A DNA stretch of 64,000 bases. It comes from Candidatus Rokuibacteriota bacterium. GTDB lineage: Bacteria > Methylomirabilota > Methylomirabilia > Rokubacteriales > CSP1-6. A program made the translations under genes and the position numbers. Location: contig QHSO01000011.1 of assembly GCA_003220475.1 (NCBI GenBank), positions 1-64,000 on the forward strand, in the 5' to 3' direction. A model generated the notes under the pieces. It was given only the letters and a program-made list of their open reading frames with translations, made no database searches and had not been told where the DNA came from. This document shows positions 37,861 to 47,537 of the stretch, one piece after another (within the stretch, counting starts at the first letter, position 1; every line of letters starts with the position of its first letter).

Positions 37861-39570
37861 CTACTTCTTCATCCCGCGCGTGTCCTTGCGCAGCGTCAGG
37901 CCCAGCTCGAAGCTCGTCTGCCGCATCGGATCGGCGTTGAAGATCGCCAACCAGATCGCCCCGTAGTCGCGCCCGACGCCCGGCACGCCGGTGCCCTCGG
38001 CCGAGAGGCGCCGCACGTCGAGCTTGCCCGCTTTGCCCGCGGCGGGCACCGTCATCAGAAAGCCGGCGTCGGACGGCGCGCCGTCGACGCTCAGCTTCAC
38101 CTCGATGCCGTGCGCGTCCTTGAGGTCGGCCTGGATCGAGAAGAATCGCGTGGTCAACGGCGGCAGCGGCCCGTCGAACTTGTGCTCCTTGAACCGCTGG
38201 TTGTCGGCGAGGAACCGCTGGGCGGTCTGCTCGGTCTCGCCCAGACGCGGTGTGGGGCGGCGGAACACGCGCGTGTCGTCCTTCGAATGGATCATGCGCG
38301 CCTGCACCCACGGGCCCGGCTCGGGCACGGCGGCGCGCAGAACGTTCTCGATGAACTTCGGGTACGTTTCGCTCAGACGGCCCTGCGCGACGAGATACTC
38401 GTAGAGCTGCGTGCCGATGGGCTTCGACGGATCGGACTTGAGGTTGGTCAGTGCGTTGGCGATGCACCCGGGGCTCTGCTTCTCGACGTGGTCGAGGATG
38501 AGCGAGTACCCGTACGCAAGCAGGCCCTCCTCGAACTCGAGACTCTGCTGGATCGGCGCCGACAGCAGGTAGGGATACTTCGTAATCTCTTCGCGCGTCG
38601 CCTCGGAAAACCCGAGCGTGTTCTTCCACCCCGACCAGCGGGCCGATGCCGACAGCCACCACTGCGCGCTCTCGTCGGAGCCCGAGCCGTCGCCGCGCCC
38701 GGCGGCCGACGGCGCCGCCGCGGGCGCGCCAGCGACGGGCTCGGGCTCGCGCACCCGCTGCGGCGGCATCCGGTCGACCTTCTTCGGCGGCGTCTGGCGC
38801 GGCGGCGGCGCGACGACCGGTTCCGGCTCCTGGACGCGCACGGGTTCTGGGGGACGCACGGGTTCGGGGGCACGCACCGTCTCGGCGAGGCGCACGGGCT
38901 CGGGCTCGGCCAGCGCGGGCGCGCGTGCGCTCTGCTCGCCGAGCACGAGGTGTTTGCGCGCGGCTGCGACGGCGGTCTGCCGCCCGAAGGCCTCTGAGAT
39001 GCTCTCCTCGAGCGCGGAGAATCTGGCGTCGTCCAGCCCCTCCGTGGCCTCGAGCATCGTCAGGAGATCCACGAATGGGTGCGCGGCCGCCTCGAGTGCC
39101 TCGATCTGCTCCGCCGTCGTCTCGGTCAGGGCGAGCGCGGCCTGCTTCAGCTCGGCGGCCTTGTCTTGCGCGACGACGAGCGGCTCGAAGCTCTCGTCGT
39201 CCCGGTGACGCACGCCGGCGATCCGATCCAGCACGGCGACGACGCGCTCACGCGACTCGTCGAAAGCCGCACGCCGCTGCTCGGCCTGCAGCGCGTCGGT
39301 CATGGCGACGAGCACCGGCTCGAGGCTCCTGGCGCTCTCGATGCCGTCGGGCACTACGAGGCCGAGCGTTTCGGCGGCGAGGACGATCTCGGCGCGCAGC
39401 TCGATGAACTCGCGGCTGCCGGTCGCGAGCGCTTCGACGAGCGCATCGGACGGCGGCGCGCCGCCGTCCTGCAGCTCGCGCGCGGCTTCCGCGAGCTTCG
39501 CCCCCAGGTCAGCGAAGCGCCCGGTGAGGTCCGCGAGTTGGCGAGCGAAGGCGTCGAGGTTGACGTTCAT
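37861..39570 (-). CDS. hypothetical protein (569 aa)
   Basis: Long ORF on the coding strand; acidic helical N-terminus, Pro-rich PEPVRPPEPVRVQEPEP linker; family not recognised. Confidence 0.7.
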   Translation of the reverse strand: MNVNLDAFARQLADLTGRFADLGAKLAEAARELQDGGAPPSDALVEALATGSREFIELRAEIVLAAETLGLVVPDGIESARSLEPVLVAMTDALQAEQRRAAFDESRERVVAVLDRIAGVRHRDDESFEPLVVAQDKAAELKQAALALTETTAEQIEALEAAAHPFVDLLTMLEATEGLDDARFSALEESISEAFGRQTAVAAARKHLVLGEQSARAPALAEPEPVRLAETVRAPEPVRPPEPVRVQEPEPVVAPPPRQTPPKKVDRMPPQRVREPEPVAGAPAAAPSAAGRGDGSGSDESAQWWLSASARWSGWKNTLGFSEATREEITKYPYLLSAPIQQSLEFEEGLLAYGYSLILDHVEKQSPGCIANALTNLKSDPSKPIGTQLYEYLVAQGRLSETYPKFIENVLRAAVPEPGPWVQARMIHSKDDTRVFRRPTPRLGETEQTAQRFLADNQRFKEHKFDGPLPPLTTRFFSIQADLKDAHGIEVKLSVDGAPSDAGFLMTVPAAGKAGKLDVRRLSAEGTGVPGVGRDYGAIWLAIFNADPMRQTSFELGLTLRKDTRGMKK

Positions 39571-39654
39571 ACGCAGGGAGCAAAGCGATTCTAGGCGGCG
39601 GCGCAGCGGAGTGTCAAACTGCTGCCTGGCACGTGCCGTGCTACGTCAGCCGAT

Positions 39655-41469
39655 GTGGCCGGCCTCGACACGCCGCAGCTGATTTTCTTCGTCATCCTCG
39701 GCGCGGCGTTCCTGCTGCTGCTCACCGAGCGGCTGCGCAACGACGTCGTCGCGCTGCTGATCGTGCTCGCGCTGAGCGTGTCGGGACTCCTCAAGCCGGA
39801 CAAAGCGCTGTCGGGATTCGGCAGCGAGCCGGCGATCGTCGTCGCCGCGATCTTCGTGCTGAGCGCCGCGCTGCACCGCACGGGCGTGTCCGACGCGCTC
39901 GGACGCGCGGTCGCGCGGCTCGCCGGCGCGGGCCTCGCCCGCGCGCTCGCCGTCATCATGCCATCGGTGGCGCTGCTGTCCGCATTCACCCACCACCTCA
40001 CGACGACGGCGATCATGCTGCCCGTCACGCTCGATCTCGCTCGCTCGCGCAAGATCCCCGCCTCACGCCTGCTGATGCCGATGTCGTTCGCCGCCTCGCT
40101 CGGCACGACGATCACGATCATCGGCGCGCCCGCGTTCCTCATCGCCTCGCAGGCGCTGCGCGAGGCGGGCCGGCCGGGACTCGGCATCTTCTCGATCGCC
40201 CCGATCGGTCTGGCGCTGTCCGCGGCCGGGACGATCTTCATCCTGCTCGTCGGCCGCTGGCTGTTGCCGGAGCGCAAAGGCGCGGACACGGCGACCGACC
40301 CCTTCCGCCTCGACGAGTATTTCACCGAGCTCACGGTGCTCGACGATTCGCCGTTCCGCGGCAAGACCGTGCGCGAGGTGGGGCGCGACGGGCCGTATCG
40401 TGTGAAGGTCGTCGGTCTGGTGCGCGATGGGCGGCGGGCCCAGCGCCCGCTCGGCGACCGTCGCGTGGAACCCGGCGACGTGCTGCTCGTGCGTACCACG
40501 CCCGAGGACATCATTGCCATCCGCAGCGAGGCGGGCGTCGAGCTGCATCCGGTCGCGCAATATCAGTCGCGCGGCGCGCCGTCGCGCGAGGCGACGTCGT
40601 CCGGCGACGATGGCGCTCCGCGCCTCGTGCAGGCGGTCGTGGCGCCGCGCTCGGAGCTGGCCGGCCGCACGATCGGTGCGCTGGACTTCCACCGTCGCTA
40701 CGGCGTGATCGTGCTCGGACTGTGGCGGCGGGCCGGCTGGCTCGATGAGGAGATCGCGCAGACCCCGCTGCGACCCGGCGACGTGCTCGTGCTGCAGGGC
40801 GACGACGAGGCGCTCGAGCGCGTCGCCAACGACCCGGGGATCCTGATGCTCGTGCCGTTCCACGCCGAGCGCAGCCCCCGGCGAAAAGGTCCGCTCGCGG
40901 CCGCGATCATGCTCGCCACCGTGCTCCTCGCCGCATTCGACGTGCTGTCGATCGAGATGGCCGGCCTCGCCGGCGCTGTGGCGACGGTGCTCACGGGCTG
41001 TCTCACCGCGAGCCAGGCCTACCGTGCGATCGACGCGCGCATCTACGTGTTCATCGCGGGCGCCATTCCGCTCGGAGCGGCGATGAAGTCGAGCGGCGCG
41101 GCGGACACGCTCGCGGGCTGGCTGCAGGGCGCCGTCGCCGACTGGAGCGAGACGGCCGTGCTGCTCGCGCTGTTCGCGGTCGTCGCGGTCGTCACACAAT
41201 TCATGTCCGACAGCGCGACGACCGCGCTGTTTGCGCCGGTGGCGGTGGCGCTGGCCGATGTCCTGGGGCACGCGCCCGAGCCATACGTGGTCACGGTCGC
41301 CATGGCGTCGGTGGTCGCGTTCCTCACGCCGATCGGGCACCACGGCAATCTCCTCGTGTACGGCCCCGGCGGCTATCGCTTCGGCGACTTCGTGCGCGTC
41401 GGCGCGCCGCTCACGCTGGTGTCGGCCGCGGTCGTCGTGATGCTCGCGCCGATACTCTGGCCGGCCTGA
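39655..41469 (+). CDS. SLC13/DASS-like anion permease with TrkA-C domains
   Basis: 604 aa; two RCK_C-like insertions between two TM halves; MPSVALLSAFTHHLTTTAIMLPV and QFMSDSATTALFAPVAVAL. Confidence 0.88.
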   Translation: MAGLDTPQLIFFVILGAAFLLLLTERLRNDVVALLIVLALSVSGLLKPDKALSGFGSEPAIVVAAIFVLSAALHRTGVSDALGRAVARLAGAGLARALAVIMPSVALLSAFTHHLTTTAIMLPVTLDLARSRKIPASRLLMPMSFAASLGTTITIIGAPAFLIASQALREAGRPGLGIFSIAPIGLALSAAGTIFILLVGRWLLPERKGADTATDPFRLDEYFTELTVLDDSPFRGKTVREVGRDGPYRVKVVGLVRDGRRAQRPLGDRRVEPGDVLLVRTTPEDIIAIRSEAGVELHPVAQYQSRGAPSREATSSGDDGAPRLVQAVVAPRSELAGRTIGALDFHRRYGVIVLGLWRRAGWLDEEIAQTPLRPGDVLVLQGDDEALERVANDPGILMLVPFHAERSPRRKGPLAAAIMLATVLLAAFDVLSIEMAGLAGAVATVLTGCLTASQAYRAIDARIYVFIAGAIPLGAAMKSSGAADTLAGWLQGAVADWSETAVLLALFAVVAVVTQFMSDSATTALFAPVAVALADVLGHAPEPYVVTVAMASVVAFLTPIGHHGNLLVYGPGGYRFGDFVRVGAPLTLVSAAVVVMLAPILWPA

Positions 41470-41608
41470 GCCCGGGCGGGCGCGGCCGCCTGGCATGGAG
41501 AGCGGACCACGACGGTAGGTAGTCGCTTCCTGAGATAAGTCACGCCGTTGCAGCCTCCTCAGGGTTACAAAAACGTTGGCGAACGCGTGGTTAGCTCATC
41601 TGAGGGTT

Positions 41609-41624
41609 CGGTACGGAACTTGCG
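41609..41624 (+). promoter_or_regulatory. sigma54-like -24/-12 promoter candidate
   Basis: CGGTACGGAACTTGCG against TGGCACGNNNNTTGCW: GG and GC elements with 12-nt spacing, about 36 nt before the CysE-like start. Confidence 0.45.
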
Positions 41625-41659
41625 CTCCCCCGGAGCGATACCGTCTGGAGGGGGTGACC

Positions 41660-42277
41660 ATGCTCGACAACGTCCGGGCAGACCTCGAGCACGCACGCGT
41701 GATCAACGGCTTGTCACCGGGGTGGTTCAATCGGTGGGTGAAGACGCCGTTGCACCCGGGCACGATCGGGGTCCTCAGCTACCGGTTCGCCTGGTGGGCG
41801 CACCACGTCCGCGTCCCCGTGCTCCGGCAGCTGATGATCGTCGTCTCGGCGGTCCTTCGGGCGTTCGTCGACGTCGTCTTCGGCGTGGAGATCTCCGTCA
41901 AGGCCGAGATCGGGCCCGGCCTCGTCGTGCACACCGCGCACGGCGTGTTCATCGCCGACACGAAGATCGGGCGCAACTGCGTCGTCCAGCACGGTGTCGC
42001 GATCACGCAGGGTGTGCGCTCGATCGGGGACAACGTCTACTTCGGTCCCGGCGCCAAGGTGATCGGCGGCGCGGCCATCGGCAACAACGTGCGCGTCGTC
42101 GCCAACAGCGTGGTGATGACCGACGTTCCCGACAACCTGACCGTCGTCGGCGTCCCGGCGCGCATCCGCTGGCGCAACCGCGCGTCGCTGACCCGATCGG
42201 CGATGCTGATGGCCTCGATGCTCTCCGGGCGGGACGGCGAAGCCGTCGATCTCGTCTCGATGCTGCCGATGCTCTGA
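41660..42277 (+). CDS. serine O-acetyltransferase (CysE)-like hexapeptide-repeat protein
   Basis: VVFGVEISVKAEIGPGLVVHTAHGVFIADTKIGRNCVVQHGVAITQGV...DNLTVVGVPARI. Confidence 0.88.
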   Translation: MLDNVRADLEHARVINGLSPGWFNRWVKTPLHPGTIGVLSYRFAWWAHHVRVPVLRQLMIVVSAVLRAFVDVVFGVEISVKAEIGPGLVVHTAHGVFIADTKIGRNCVVQHGVAITQGVRSIGDNVYFGPGAKVIGGAAIGNNVRVVANSVVMTDVPDNLTVVGVPARIRWRNRASLTRSAMLMASMLSGRDGEAVDLVSMLPML

Positions 42278-42281
42278 AGCG

Positions 42282-43832
42282 ATGGCCTACTTGCTCCAGC
42301 AATTGCTCGACGTCAGCGCGGATCGTCATCCCGACAAGCCCGCCGTGCGCGCGCGCGAACGCAGCCTGACCTATGCGGAGCTGCATGCCCGATCCAGCCA
42401 GCTCGCTCATCTGTTGCGGGCGCAGGGCGTGGCGCGGGGCGATCGCGTGGGCTTGTTCTTTCCCAAAGCGGTGGAATCCGTCGTCGCCATGCTCGGAGTC
42501 CTGAAAGCGGGCGCCGTCTACGTGCCGCTCGATCCCCATGCGCCGACCCGCCGCCTCGGGGCGATCGCGGAGAACTGCGGGATCAGTGCGCTCGTCACGA
42601 CGGCCGAGCGCCTGCGCACGCTCGAGCCGCGTGCGCTTCGCTGCGCCGTGCTGGTGAGCGGCGAGCCGCGCGCGGCGCACGAGATCGCGTGGTCGGCGCT
42701 CGATGCCTTCCCGACGTCGGCGCCGCCCGACAGCGGCGTGGAGACGGATCTGGCCTACATCCTCTATACGTCGGGCTCGACGGGCCAGCCCAAGGGTGTG
42801 ATGCTGACCCACCGCAACGCGCTCACATTCGTCGACTGGTGTGCGGCGACGTTTGTGATCACCGCTGACGACCGGCTGTCGAACCATGCGCCGCTACACT
42901 TCGACCTCTCGGTCTTCGACATCTACAACGCACTCGGCGCCGGCGCGACGGTGTCGCTCGTCCACGAGGAGCTCACGGTCTTCCCGCGGCGCGTGGCGGA
43001 CTTCATCGAGCAGCACGGCATCACGGTGTGGTACTCCGTGCCCTCGGCGCTCGTCTATCTGCTGCTGCACGCCGACCTGGCGGCGCGCGACCTCGACCGA
43101 CTGCGCCTCGTGCTCTTCGCCGGCGAGGTCTTCCCGATGAAGTACCTGCAGCAGCTCGCGGACCTGCTGCCGCGCGCCGAGCTCTACAACCTGTACGGGC
43201 CCACCGAGACGAACGTGTGCACGTACCACCATGTCGATCGCTGGCGGCTCGCCGGACAGGACCGTCTGCCGATCGGCCGCGCGTGCGCCAACACGGAGGT
43301 ACTGGTCCTCGACGCCGACGGCCGCCGCGTCGCACCCGGCGAGGTCGGCGAGCTCTACGTCCGCGGGCCGTCCGTCACGCCCGGATACTGGGGTGACGCC
43401 GAGAAGACGCGACGGGCGCTCGTGCCGAATCCGTTCCAGCCGCACCTCGACGAACGGCTCTATCGTACGGGCGATCTCGTGACCCTCGACGAGCACGGCG
43501 AGCTCGTGTTCCTGGGTCGTCGCGACAATCAGGTGAAGAGCCGCGGCTATCGCATCGAGCTGGGCGATATCGAGGCCGCGCTCTATGCGCACCCGGCGGT
43601 CGTGGAAGCCGCCGTGGTGGCCACCCGCGACGAGGATCTCGGCAGCCGCCTCCGCGCGTTCGTCGCGCTCAAGCCCGGAGAGGATGTCACGCCGGCCTCG
43701 CTGCAGGCGCATTGCGCCGGCCTTGTTCCGCGCTACATGGTGCCCGAGACGATCAACGTGCGGGACAGCTTGCCCAAGACCTCCACCGGCAAGACGGATC
43801 GCGCGCGGCTCACCGCCGAGGGGGGGGTCTGA
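42282..43832 (+). CDS. amino acid adenylation-domain protein (stand-alone A domain)
   Basis: AYILYTSGSTGQPKGVMLTHRNAL, NLYGPTETNVCTY, LYRTGDLVTLDEHGELVFLGRRDNQVKSRGYRIELGDIE, PKTSTGKTDRARL. Confidence 0.93.
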   Translation: MAYLLQQLLDVSADRHPDKPAVRARERSLTYAELHARSSQLAHLLRAQGVARGDRVGLFFPKAVESVVAMLGVLKAGAVYVPLDPHAPTRRLGAIAENCGISALVTTAERLRTLEPRALRCAVLVSGEPRAAHEIAWSALDAFPTSAPPDSGVETDLAYILYTSGSTGQPKGVMLTHRNALTFVDWCAATFVITADDRLSNHAPLHFDLSVFDIYNALGAGATVSLVHEELTVFPRRVADFIEQHGITVWYSVPSALVYLLLHADLAARDLDRLRLVLFAGEVFPMKYLQQLADLLPRAELYNLYGPTETNVCTYHHVDRWRLAGQDRLPIGRACANTEVLVLDADGRRVAPGEVGELYVRGPSVTPGYWGDAEKTRRALVPNPFQPHLDERLYRTGDLVTLDEHGELVFLGRRDNQVKSRGYRIELGDIEAALYAHPAVVEAAVVATRDEDLGSRLRAFVALKPGEDVTPASLQAHCAGLVPRYMVPETINVRDSLPKTSTGKTDRARLTAEGGV

Positions 43833-44105
43833 GTGCTCGACATGGATCGTGACGTTCGCAGTGTCGTCCGCGCGTTCATCGCGACGCGGCTGGCGCCATC
43901 CGCCGGCCGAGCCGAGATCGCCGACGACGAGGACCTCATCGACACCGGCGTCGTCAACTCGCTGGGGATCTTCCAGCTCGTGGCGTTCCTCGAGGAGCGC
44001 TTTCAGATCGCCATCGGCGACGAAGAAATAACGCCCGAGAACTTCGGCACCATCGACGGCATCGAGCGCCTCGTCGCGTCGCGTATCGCGGCACGCGCCG
44101 CCTGA
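43833..44105 (+). CDS. acyl/peptidyl carrier protein
   Basis: 90 aa; DEDLIDTGVVNSLGIFQLVAFLEERFQIAIGDEEITPENFGTIDGI with phosphopantetheine Ser. Confidence 0.88.
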   Translation: MLDMDRDVRSVVRAFIATRLAPSAGRAEIADDEDLIDTGVVNSLGIFQLVAFLEERFQIAIGDEEITPENFGTIDGIERLVASRIAARAA

Positions 44106-44175
44106 GCGCACCTCACCGGACCCTCGTGGCTGGCGCCAGACGTCGCCGCAAAGCAGAATGACGTCTCGCGCGCCG

Positions 44176-44445
44176 TCAGCCGCGGACGACGAGCATCCAT
44201 AGGCCGATCGCGACGAACACGACGCCGGCGGCACGCCGCAGGTGATCCGGCGCGATCCACGCGCCCAGGCGCTCACCGACGAGGACCGCGAGCGCGCTGG
44301 ACACCAGCAATGCCGCCGCCGCGGCGGCGAAGATGCCGAAGCGGCTCGGGCCCGGCGTCGACGCGAACGTCAGCGTCGCCAGCTGCGTCTTGTCACCGAG
44401 CTCGGCCAGAAAGACGCTCGCGAACACGAGCGCGTATGTCTTCAT
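44176..44445 (-). CDS. TMEM165/GDT1-family protein (single repeat)
   Basis: ALVFASVFLAELGDKTQLATLTFAS. Confidence 0.9.
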   Translation of the reverse strand: MKTYALVFASVFLAELGDKTQLATLTFASTPGPSRFGIFAAAAAALLVSSALAVLVGERLGAWIAPDHLRRAAGVVFVAIGLWMLVVRG

Positions 44446-44455
44446 GGCCGCGAGT

Positions 44456-44542
44456 CTACCGCTTGAACTTGGCCGTCGCGCTGCGGTTGCTGCTCATGGT
44501 CAGCGTGCACGTCGGTGACGTGCCGCTGCAGGCGCCCTCCAT
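44456..44542 (-). pseudogene. C-terminal remnant of a repeat/surface-type protein
   Basis: MEGACSGTSPTCTLTMSSNRSATAKFKR* resembles the common GxCSGTxxTCTLTM..SVTATF C-terminal repeat, without an upstream gene body. Confidence 0.35.
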
Positions 44543-44631
44543 CCGGTGAACGTCGGACCGGTCATTTGGGCGAGACAGCGCGCTTCCTTATATACGGCGT
44601 CGCGATAGGTGCCTGACGCCATGAGGCGCTG

Positions 44632-45177
44632 GTGAGAGGCCGTATCATCGGGCCGATGGGAGACCGGGTCGCGCTCTCGATCATCGGCGTGCTGTCGCTG
44701 GCCATCGTCGGCGTGGTCGGTGTGCTGCTGCTCGCGCACGATCCGGGCCGGCGCTTCAGCGCGGAGGTCACGGCACTGCCTGCGCTCAACGCCGCGCTGA
44801 ACGCGACGTGCGCGGCGCTCCTGGTCGTCGGCTGGATCGCCATCCGCCGGCGGCGTATCGGCGTGCACCGCGCGTGCATGCTCGCGGCGTGCGTGGCTTC
44901 CGCGTTGTTCCTCGTCTCCTACGTCGTCTATCACGCGCTCGCCGGGTCGCGGCCGTTCGGCGGCCAGGGTTGGATCCGGGTGGTGTACTTCCCGATCCTC
45001 GTCTCGCACGTCGTGCTCGCGGCCGTGATGGTGCCCTTCGTGCTCACGACCGTGTATCGGGCGCTGTCGGGACGCTTCGATCGACACGTGCCGATCGCGC
45101 GCCGGACGCTGCCGGTGTGGCTTTACGTGTCCGTGACCGGTGTGCTCGTGTACTTGCTCCTGTATCACGTCGGCTGA
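44632..45177 (+). CDS. DUF420-family membrane protein
   Basis: PALNAALNATCAALLVVGWIAIRRRRIGVHRACMLAACVASALFLVSYVVYH. Confidence 0.87.
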   Translation: MRGRIIGPMGDRVALSIIGVLSLAIVGVVGVLLLAHDPGRRFSAEVTALPALNAALNATCAALLVVGWIAIRRRRIGVHRACMLAACVASALFLVSYVVYHALAGSRPFGGQGWIRVVYFPILVSHVVLAAVMVPFVLTTVYRALSGRFDRHVPIARRTLPVWLYVSVTGVLVYLLLYHVG

Positions 45178-45186
45178 GGCGTGCCC

Positions 45187-45771
45187 ATGCGCGGGATCGA
45201 GCAGATTCCGTGGCTCTACGACGCGTGCTGCGCGCTGGTCGAGCGCTTCGGTCTCGGGCGCTGGCGCCGCTGGCTCGTCGGTGGCGCGGCGGGCCGCGTG
45301 CTCGACGTCGGCTGCGGCACCGGCCGCAATCTGCCGCTCTTCGACACGGGCGTGCGCGTGGTCGGCCTCGATCCCACGCGCGACGCGTTGCTCGCGGCGC
45401 GGCGGCGCGCACCCGCCGTGCCGCTGGTGCAGGGCGACGCGCAGGCGCTGCCGTTCCGGACCGGCGCCTTCGATACCGTCGTCAGCGGGTTGGTATTCTG
45501 CAGCGTGCCGGATCCCGCGCGTGGCCTCGCCGAGGTCAAACGCGTGCTGCGGTCCGGCGGCACGCTCCGCATGCTCGAGCACGTGCGCGCGCTGGGCGGG
45601 CTGAAGGCGCTCGTTCAGGATCGCTGCCAACCGCTGTGGACGCGACTCAGCGGTGGCTGCCACTGGAATCGCGACACCGAGCGCACGGTCGAGGCCGCGG
45701 GCTTTCACATCGACGCCGCCACGCGCCGCGCGAGGGGCGACATGCGGCGCTTCGTCGCGCGGCCTGGCTGA
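45187..45771 (+). CDS. class I SAM-dependent methyltransferase
   Basis: GGAAGRVLDVGCGTGRNLPLF; FDTVVSGLVFCSVPDPARGLAEVKRVLRSGG. Confidence 0.92.
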   Translation: MRGIEQIPWLYDACCALVERFGLGRWRRWLVGGAAGRVLDVGCGTGRNLPLFDTGVRVVGLDPTRDALLAARRRAPAVPLVQGDAQALPFRTGAFDTVVSGLVFCSVPDPARGLAEVKRVLRSGGTLRMLEHVRALGGLKALVQDRCQPLWTRLSGGCHWNRDTERTVEAAGFHIDAATRRARGDMRRFVARPG

Positions 45772-45840
45772 GCGGCGTGGCGCAGCGCGGCCGGGCGTGA
45801 ACCGGCTCGCGCTTCAACCCATCGGTACAATCGGAGCGTG

Positions 45841-46824
45841 GAGATGCTCTCCCGCCGGCAAATCCTAAAGGCCGCGGCGGCCACCGCCGCCGTGATGGCC
45901 ACGCCGCTGTCCGCGTGGCCCGCACCCGAGCGCGGGCGTGTCGTCGTCGCGCGCGAGGCCGATCGCGCCAGGGCGGTGGCCGCGTGTTTGGACGCCCTCG
46001 AGTTCCGCGCGTGCGAGGGACGCGGCGTCGCGGTCAAGGCGAACTTCAACAGCGAGGACGCGTTCCCGGCTTCCACGCATCCCGACACGCTCGCGGCGCT
46101 GTTCGCCACGCTGAAGGCACGGCGCGCGGGTGCGCTGACGCTCGCCGAGCGCTCCGGTATGGGCGACACACGGCGCGTGCTCGAGCGGACGGGCGCGGCC
46201 GACGTCGCCAAGAAGGCCGGTGCGCGCGTCATCGTGCTCGACGACGTCGGTCGCCCGGCCTGGGAGGCATTCCGCGGCGAGCACTGGCCCAACGGCCTGC
46301 ACGCCGCGCGGCTCTTCACCGAGGCGCCGTGCGCGGTGCAGACGATGTGCTGCAAGACGCACCGCTTCGGCGGCCACGTGACGCTGTCGCTCAAGAACAG
46401 CGTGGGCATGATCGCCAAGCGCCTGCCGGGCGACGGCCACGACTACATGCAGGAGCTGCACCGGTCGCCGCACCAGCGCGCCATGATCGCGGAGGCGAAT
46501 CTGACGTGGCGACCAACCCTCAACGTGATGGACGCGCTCGAGGCGTTCGTTGACGGCGGGCCCGAGGCCGGCACGCGCGCGGCGCCCGGCGTGTTCCTCG
46601 CCAGCGACGACCGCTGCGCGCTCGACGCCGCGGCCATCGCGCTGCTGCGCGAGCACGGGATGAAAGGGCCCGCGGCGAGCGGTCTGATCGCGCGCACCGA
46701 GCAGCTGGCGCGCGCGCTCGCGCTCGGACTCGGCGCCGCGCCGACCACCGTCGAGGTTGTGCCGGCCTCGCCCGCCGCCGCCGACGTGGCCAAGCGGCTC
46801 GCCGACGCACTGGCGGCAGGCTGA
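45841..46824 (+). CDS. DUF362-domain protein with Tat signal
   Basis: LSRRQILKAAAATAAVMATPLSAWPA signal; GVAVKANFNSEDAFPASTHPDTLAAL; KTHRFGGHVTLSLKNSVGMI. Confidence 0.85.
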   Translation, partial: EMLSRRQILKAAAATAAVMATPLSAWPAPERGRVVVAREADRARAVAACLDALEFRACEGRGVAVKANFNSEDAFPASTHPDTLAALFATLKARRAGALTLAERSGMGDTRRVLERTGAADVAKKAGARVIVLDDVGRPAWEAFRGEHWPNGLHAARLFTEAPCAVQTMCCKTHRFGGHVTLSLKNSVGMIAKRLPGDGHDYMQELHRSPHQRAMIAEANLTWRPTLNVMDALEAFVDGGPEAGTRAAPGVFLASDDRCALDAAAIALLREHGMKGPAASGLIARTEQLARALALGLGAAPTTVEVVPASPAAADVAKRLADALAAG

Positions 46825-46826
46825 GC

Positions 46827-47537
46827 ATGGCCAAGCGCAACGCCCCGCTCGACGATCTCAGCCGCTACGGCCGACTCGCCGAATACAACCGCAAGCGGCG
46901 CTTCGACGTCACGCCGGAGCCCCCCGGACGCGCGGGGAAGAAGAAGGCGACGCGCGCGCTCGAGTTCGTCGTGCAGAAGCACCGCGCGAGCCACCTGCAT
47001 TACGACTTTCGGATCGAGCACGAGGGCGTGATGCTTTCGTGGGCCGTCGCCAAGGGGCCGTCACTCGATTCGAGCGTGCGGCGGCTGGCGATGATGACCG
47101 AGCCGCACCCGATGGACTATAACGATTTCGAGGGCGTCATTCCCGAGGGTGAGTACGGCGGTGGCACGGTGATGATCTGGGATCGGGGCACGTGGGAGCC
47201 GGAGAGTCCCGACGTCAATCGCGCCCTCGCGAAGGGCGACCTGAAGATGCGGCTTCACGGCAAGAAGATGAAGGGCTCGTGGGTGCTCGTGCGCATGCGC
47301 GATCGCCAGTGGCTGCTGATCAAGCACCGCGACGCCTACGCGTCGGCCACCGAGGACCTTACGCTCTCGAAAGCGAAGTCCGTGGTCTCGCGCCGCGGCA
47401 TGGTCGGCATCGCCCGGGCGGCGGGCGCGAGCCCCCGCCAACTGGAGCAGGCCGCCGGAGCCGATCCGCCGCGCACGCCAGCGAGTCCGGCGCGCCCGAC
47501 GGCACATCCGCCGCGCTCGACCGCGAAGCCCGCGTGA
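46827..47537 (+). CDS. DNA ligase D 3'-phosphoesterase-domain protein
   Basis: FVVQKHRASHLHYDFRIEHEGVMLSWAVAKGPSLDSS; EGVIPEGEYGGGTVMIWDRGTWEP. Confidence 0.92.
   Translation: MAKRNAPLDDLSRYGRLAEYNRKRRFDVTPEPPGRAGKKKATRALEFVVQKHRASHLHYDFRIEHEGVMLSWAVAKGPSLDSSVRRLAMMTEPHPMDYNDFEGVIPEGEYGGGTVMIWDRGTWEPESPDVNRALAKGDLKMRLHGKKMKGSWVLVRMRDRQWLLIKHRDAYASATEDLTLSKAKSVVSRRGMVGIARAAGASPRQLEQAAGADPPRTPASPARPTAHPPRSTAKPA

Noticed and set aside
39627-39642. TGGCACGTGCCGTGCT resembling a sigma54 -24/-12 promoter upstream of the anion permease
   Set aside because: Good match but the -12 element would put the TSS about at the start codon (39655), leaving no RBS. It also contains the palindrome GGCACGTGCC, so it is more likely chance or an operator.
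44562-44879. Minus-strand ORF before the DUF420 gene considered as a split selenoprotein or separate CDS
   Set aside because: Antisense to the DUF420 gene with no recognisable protein features; only a short C-terminal remnant (44456-44542) looks protein-like.
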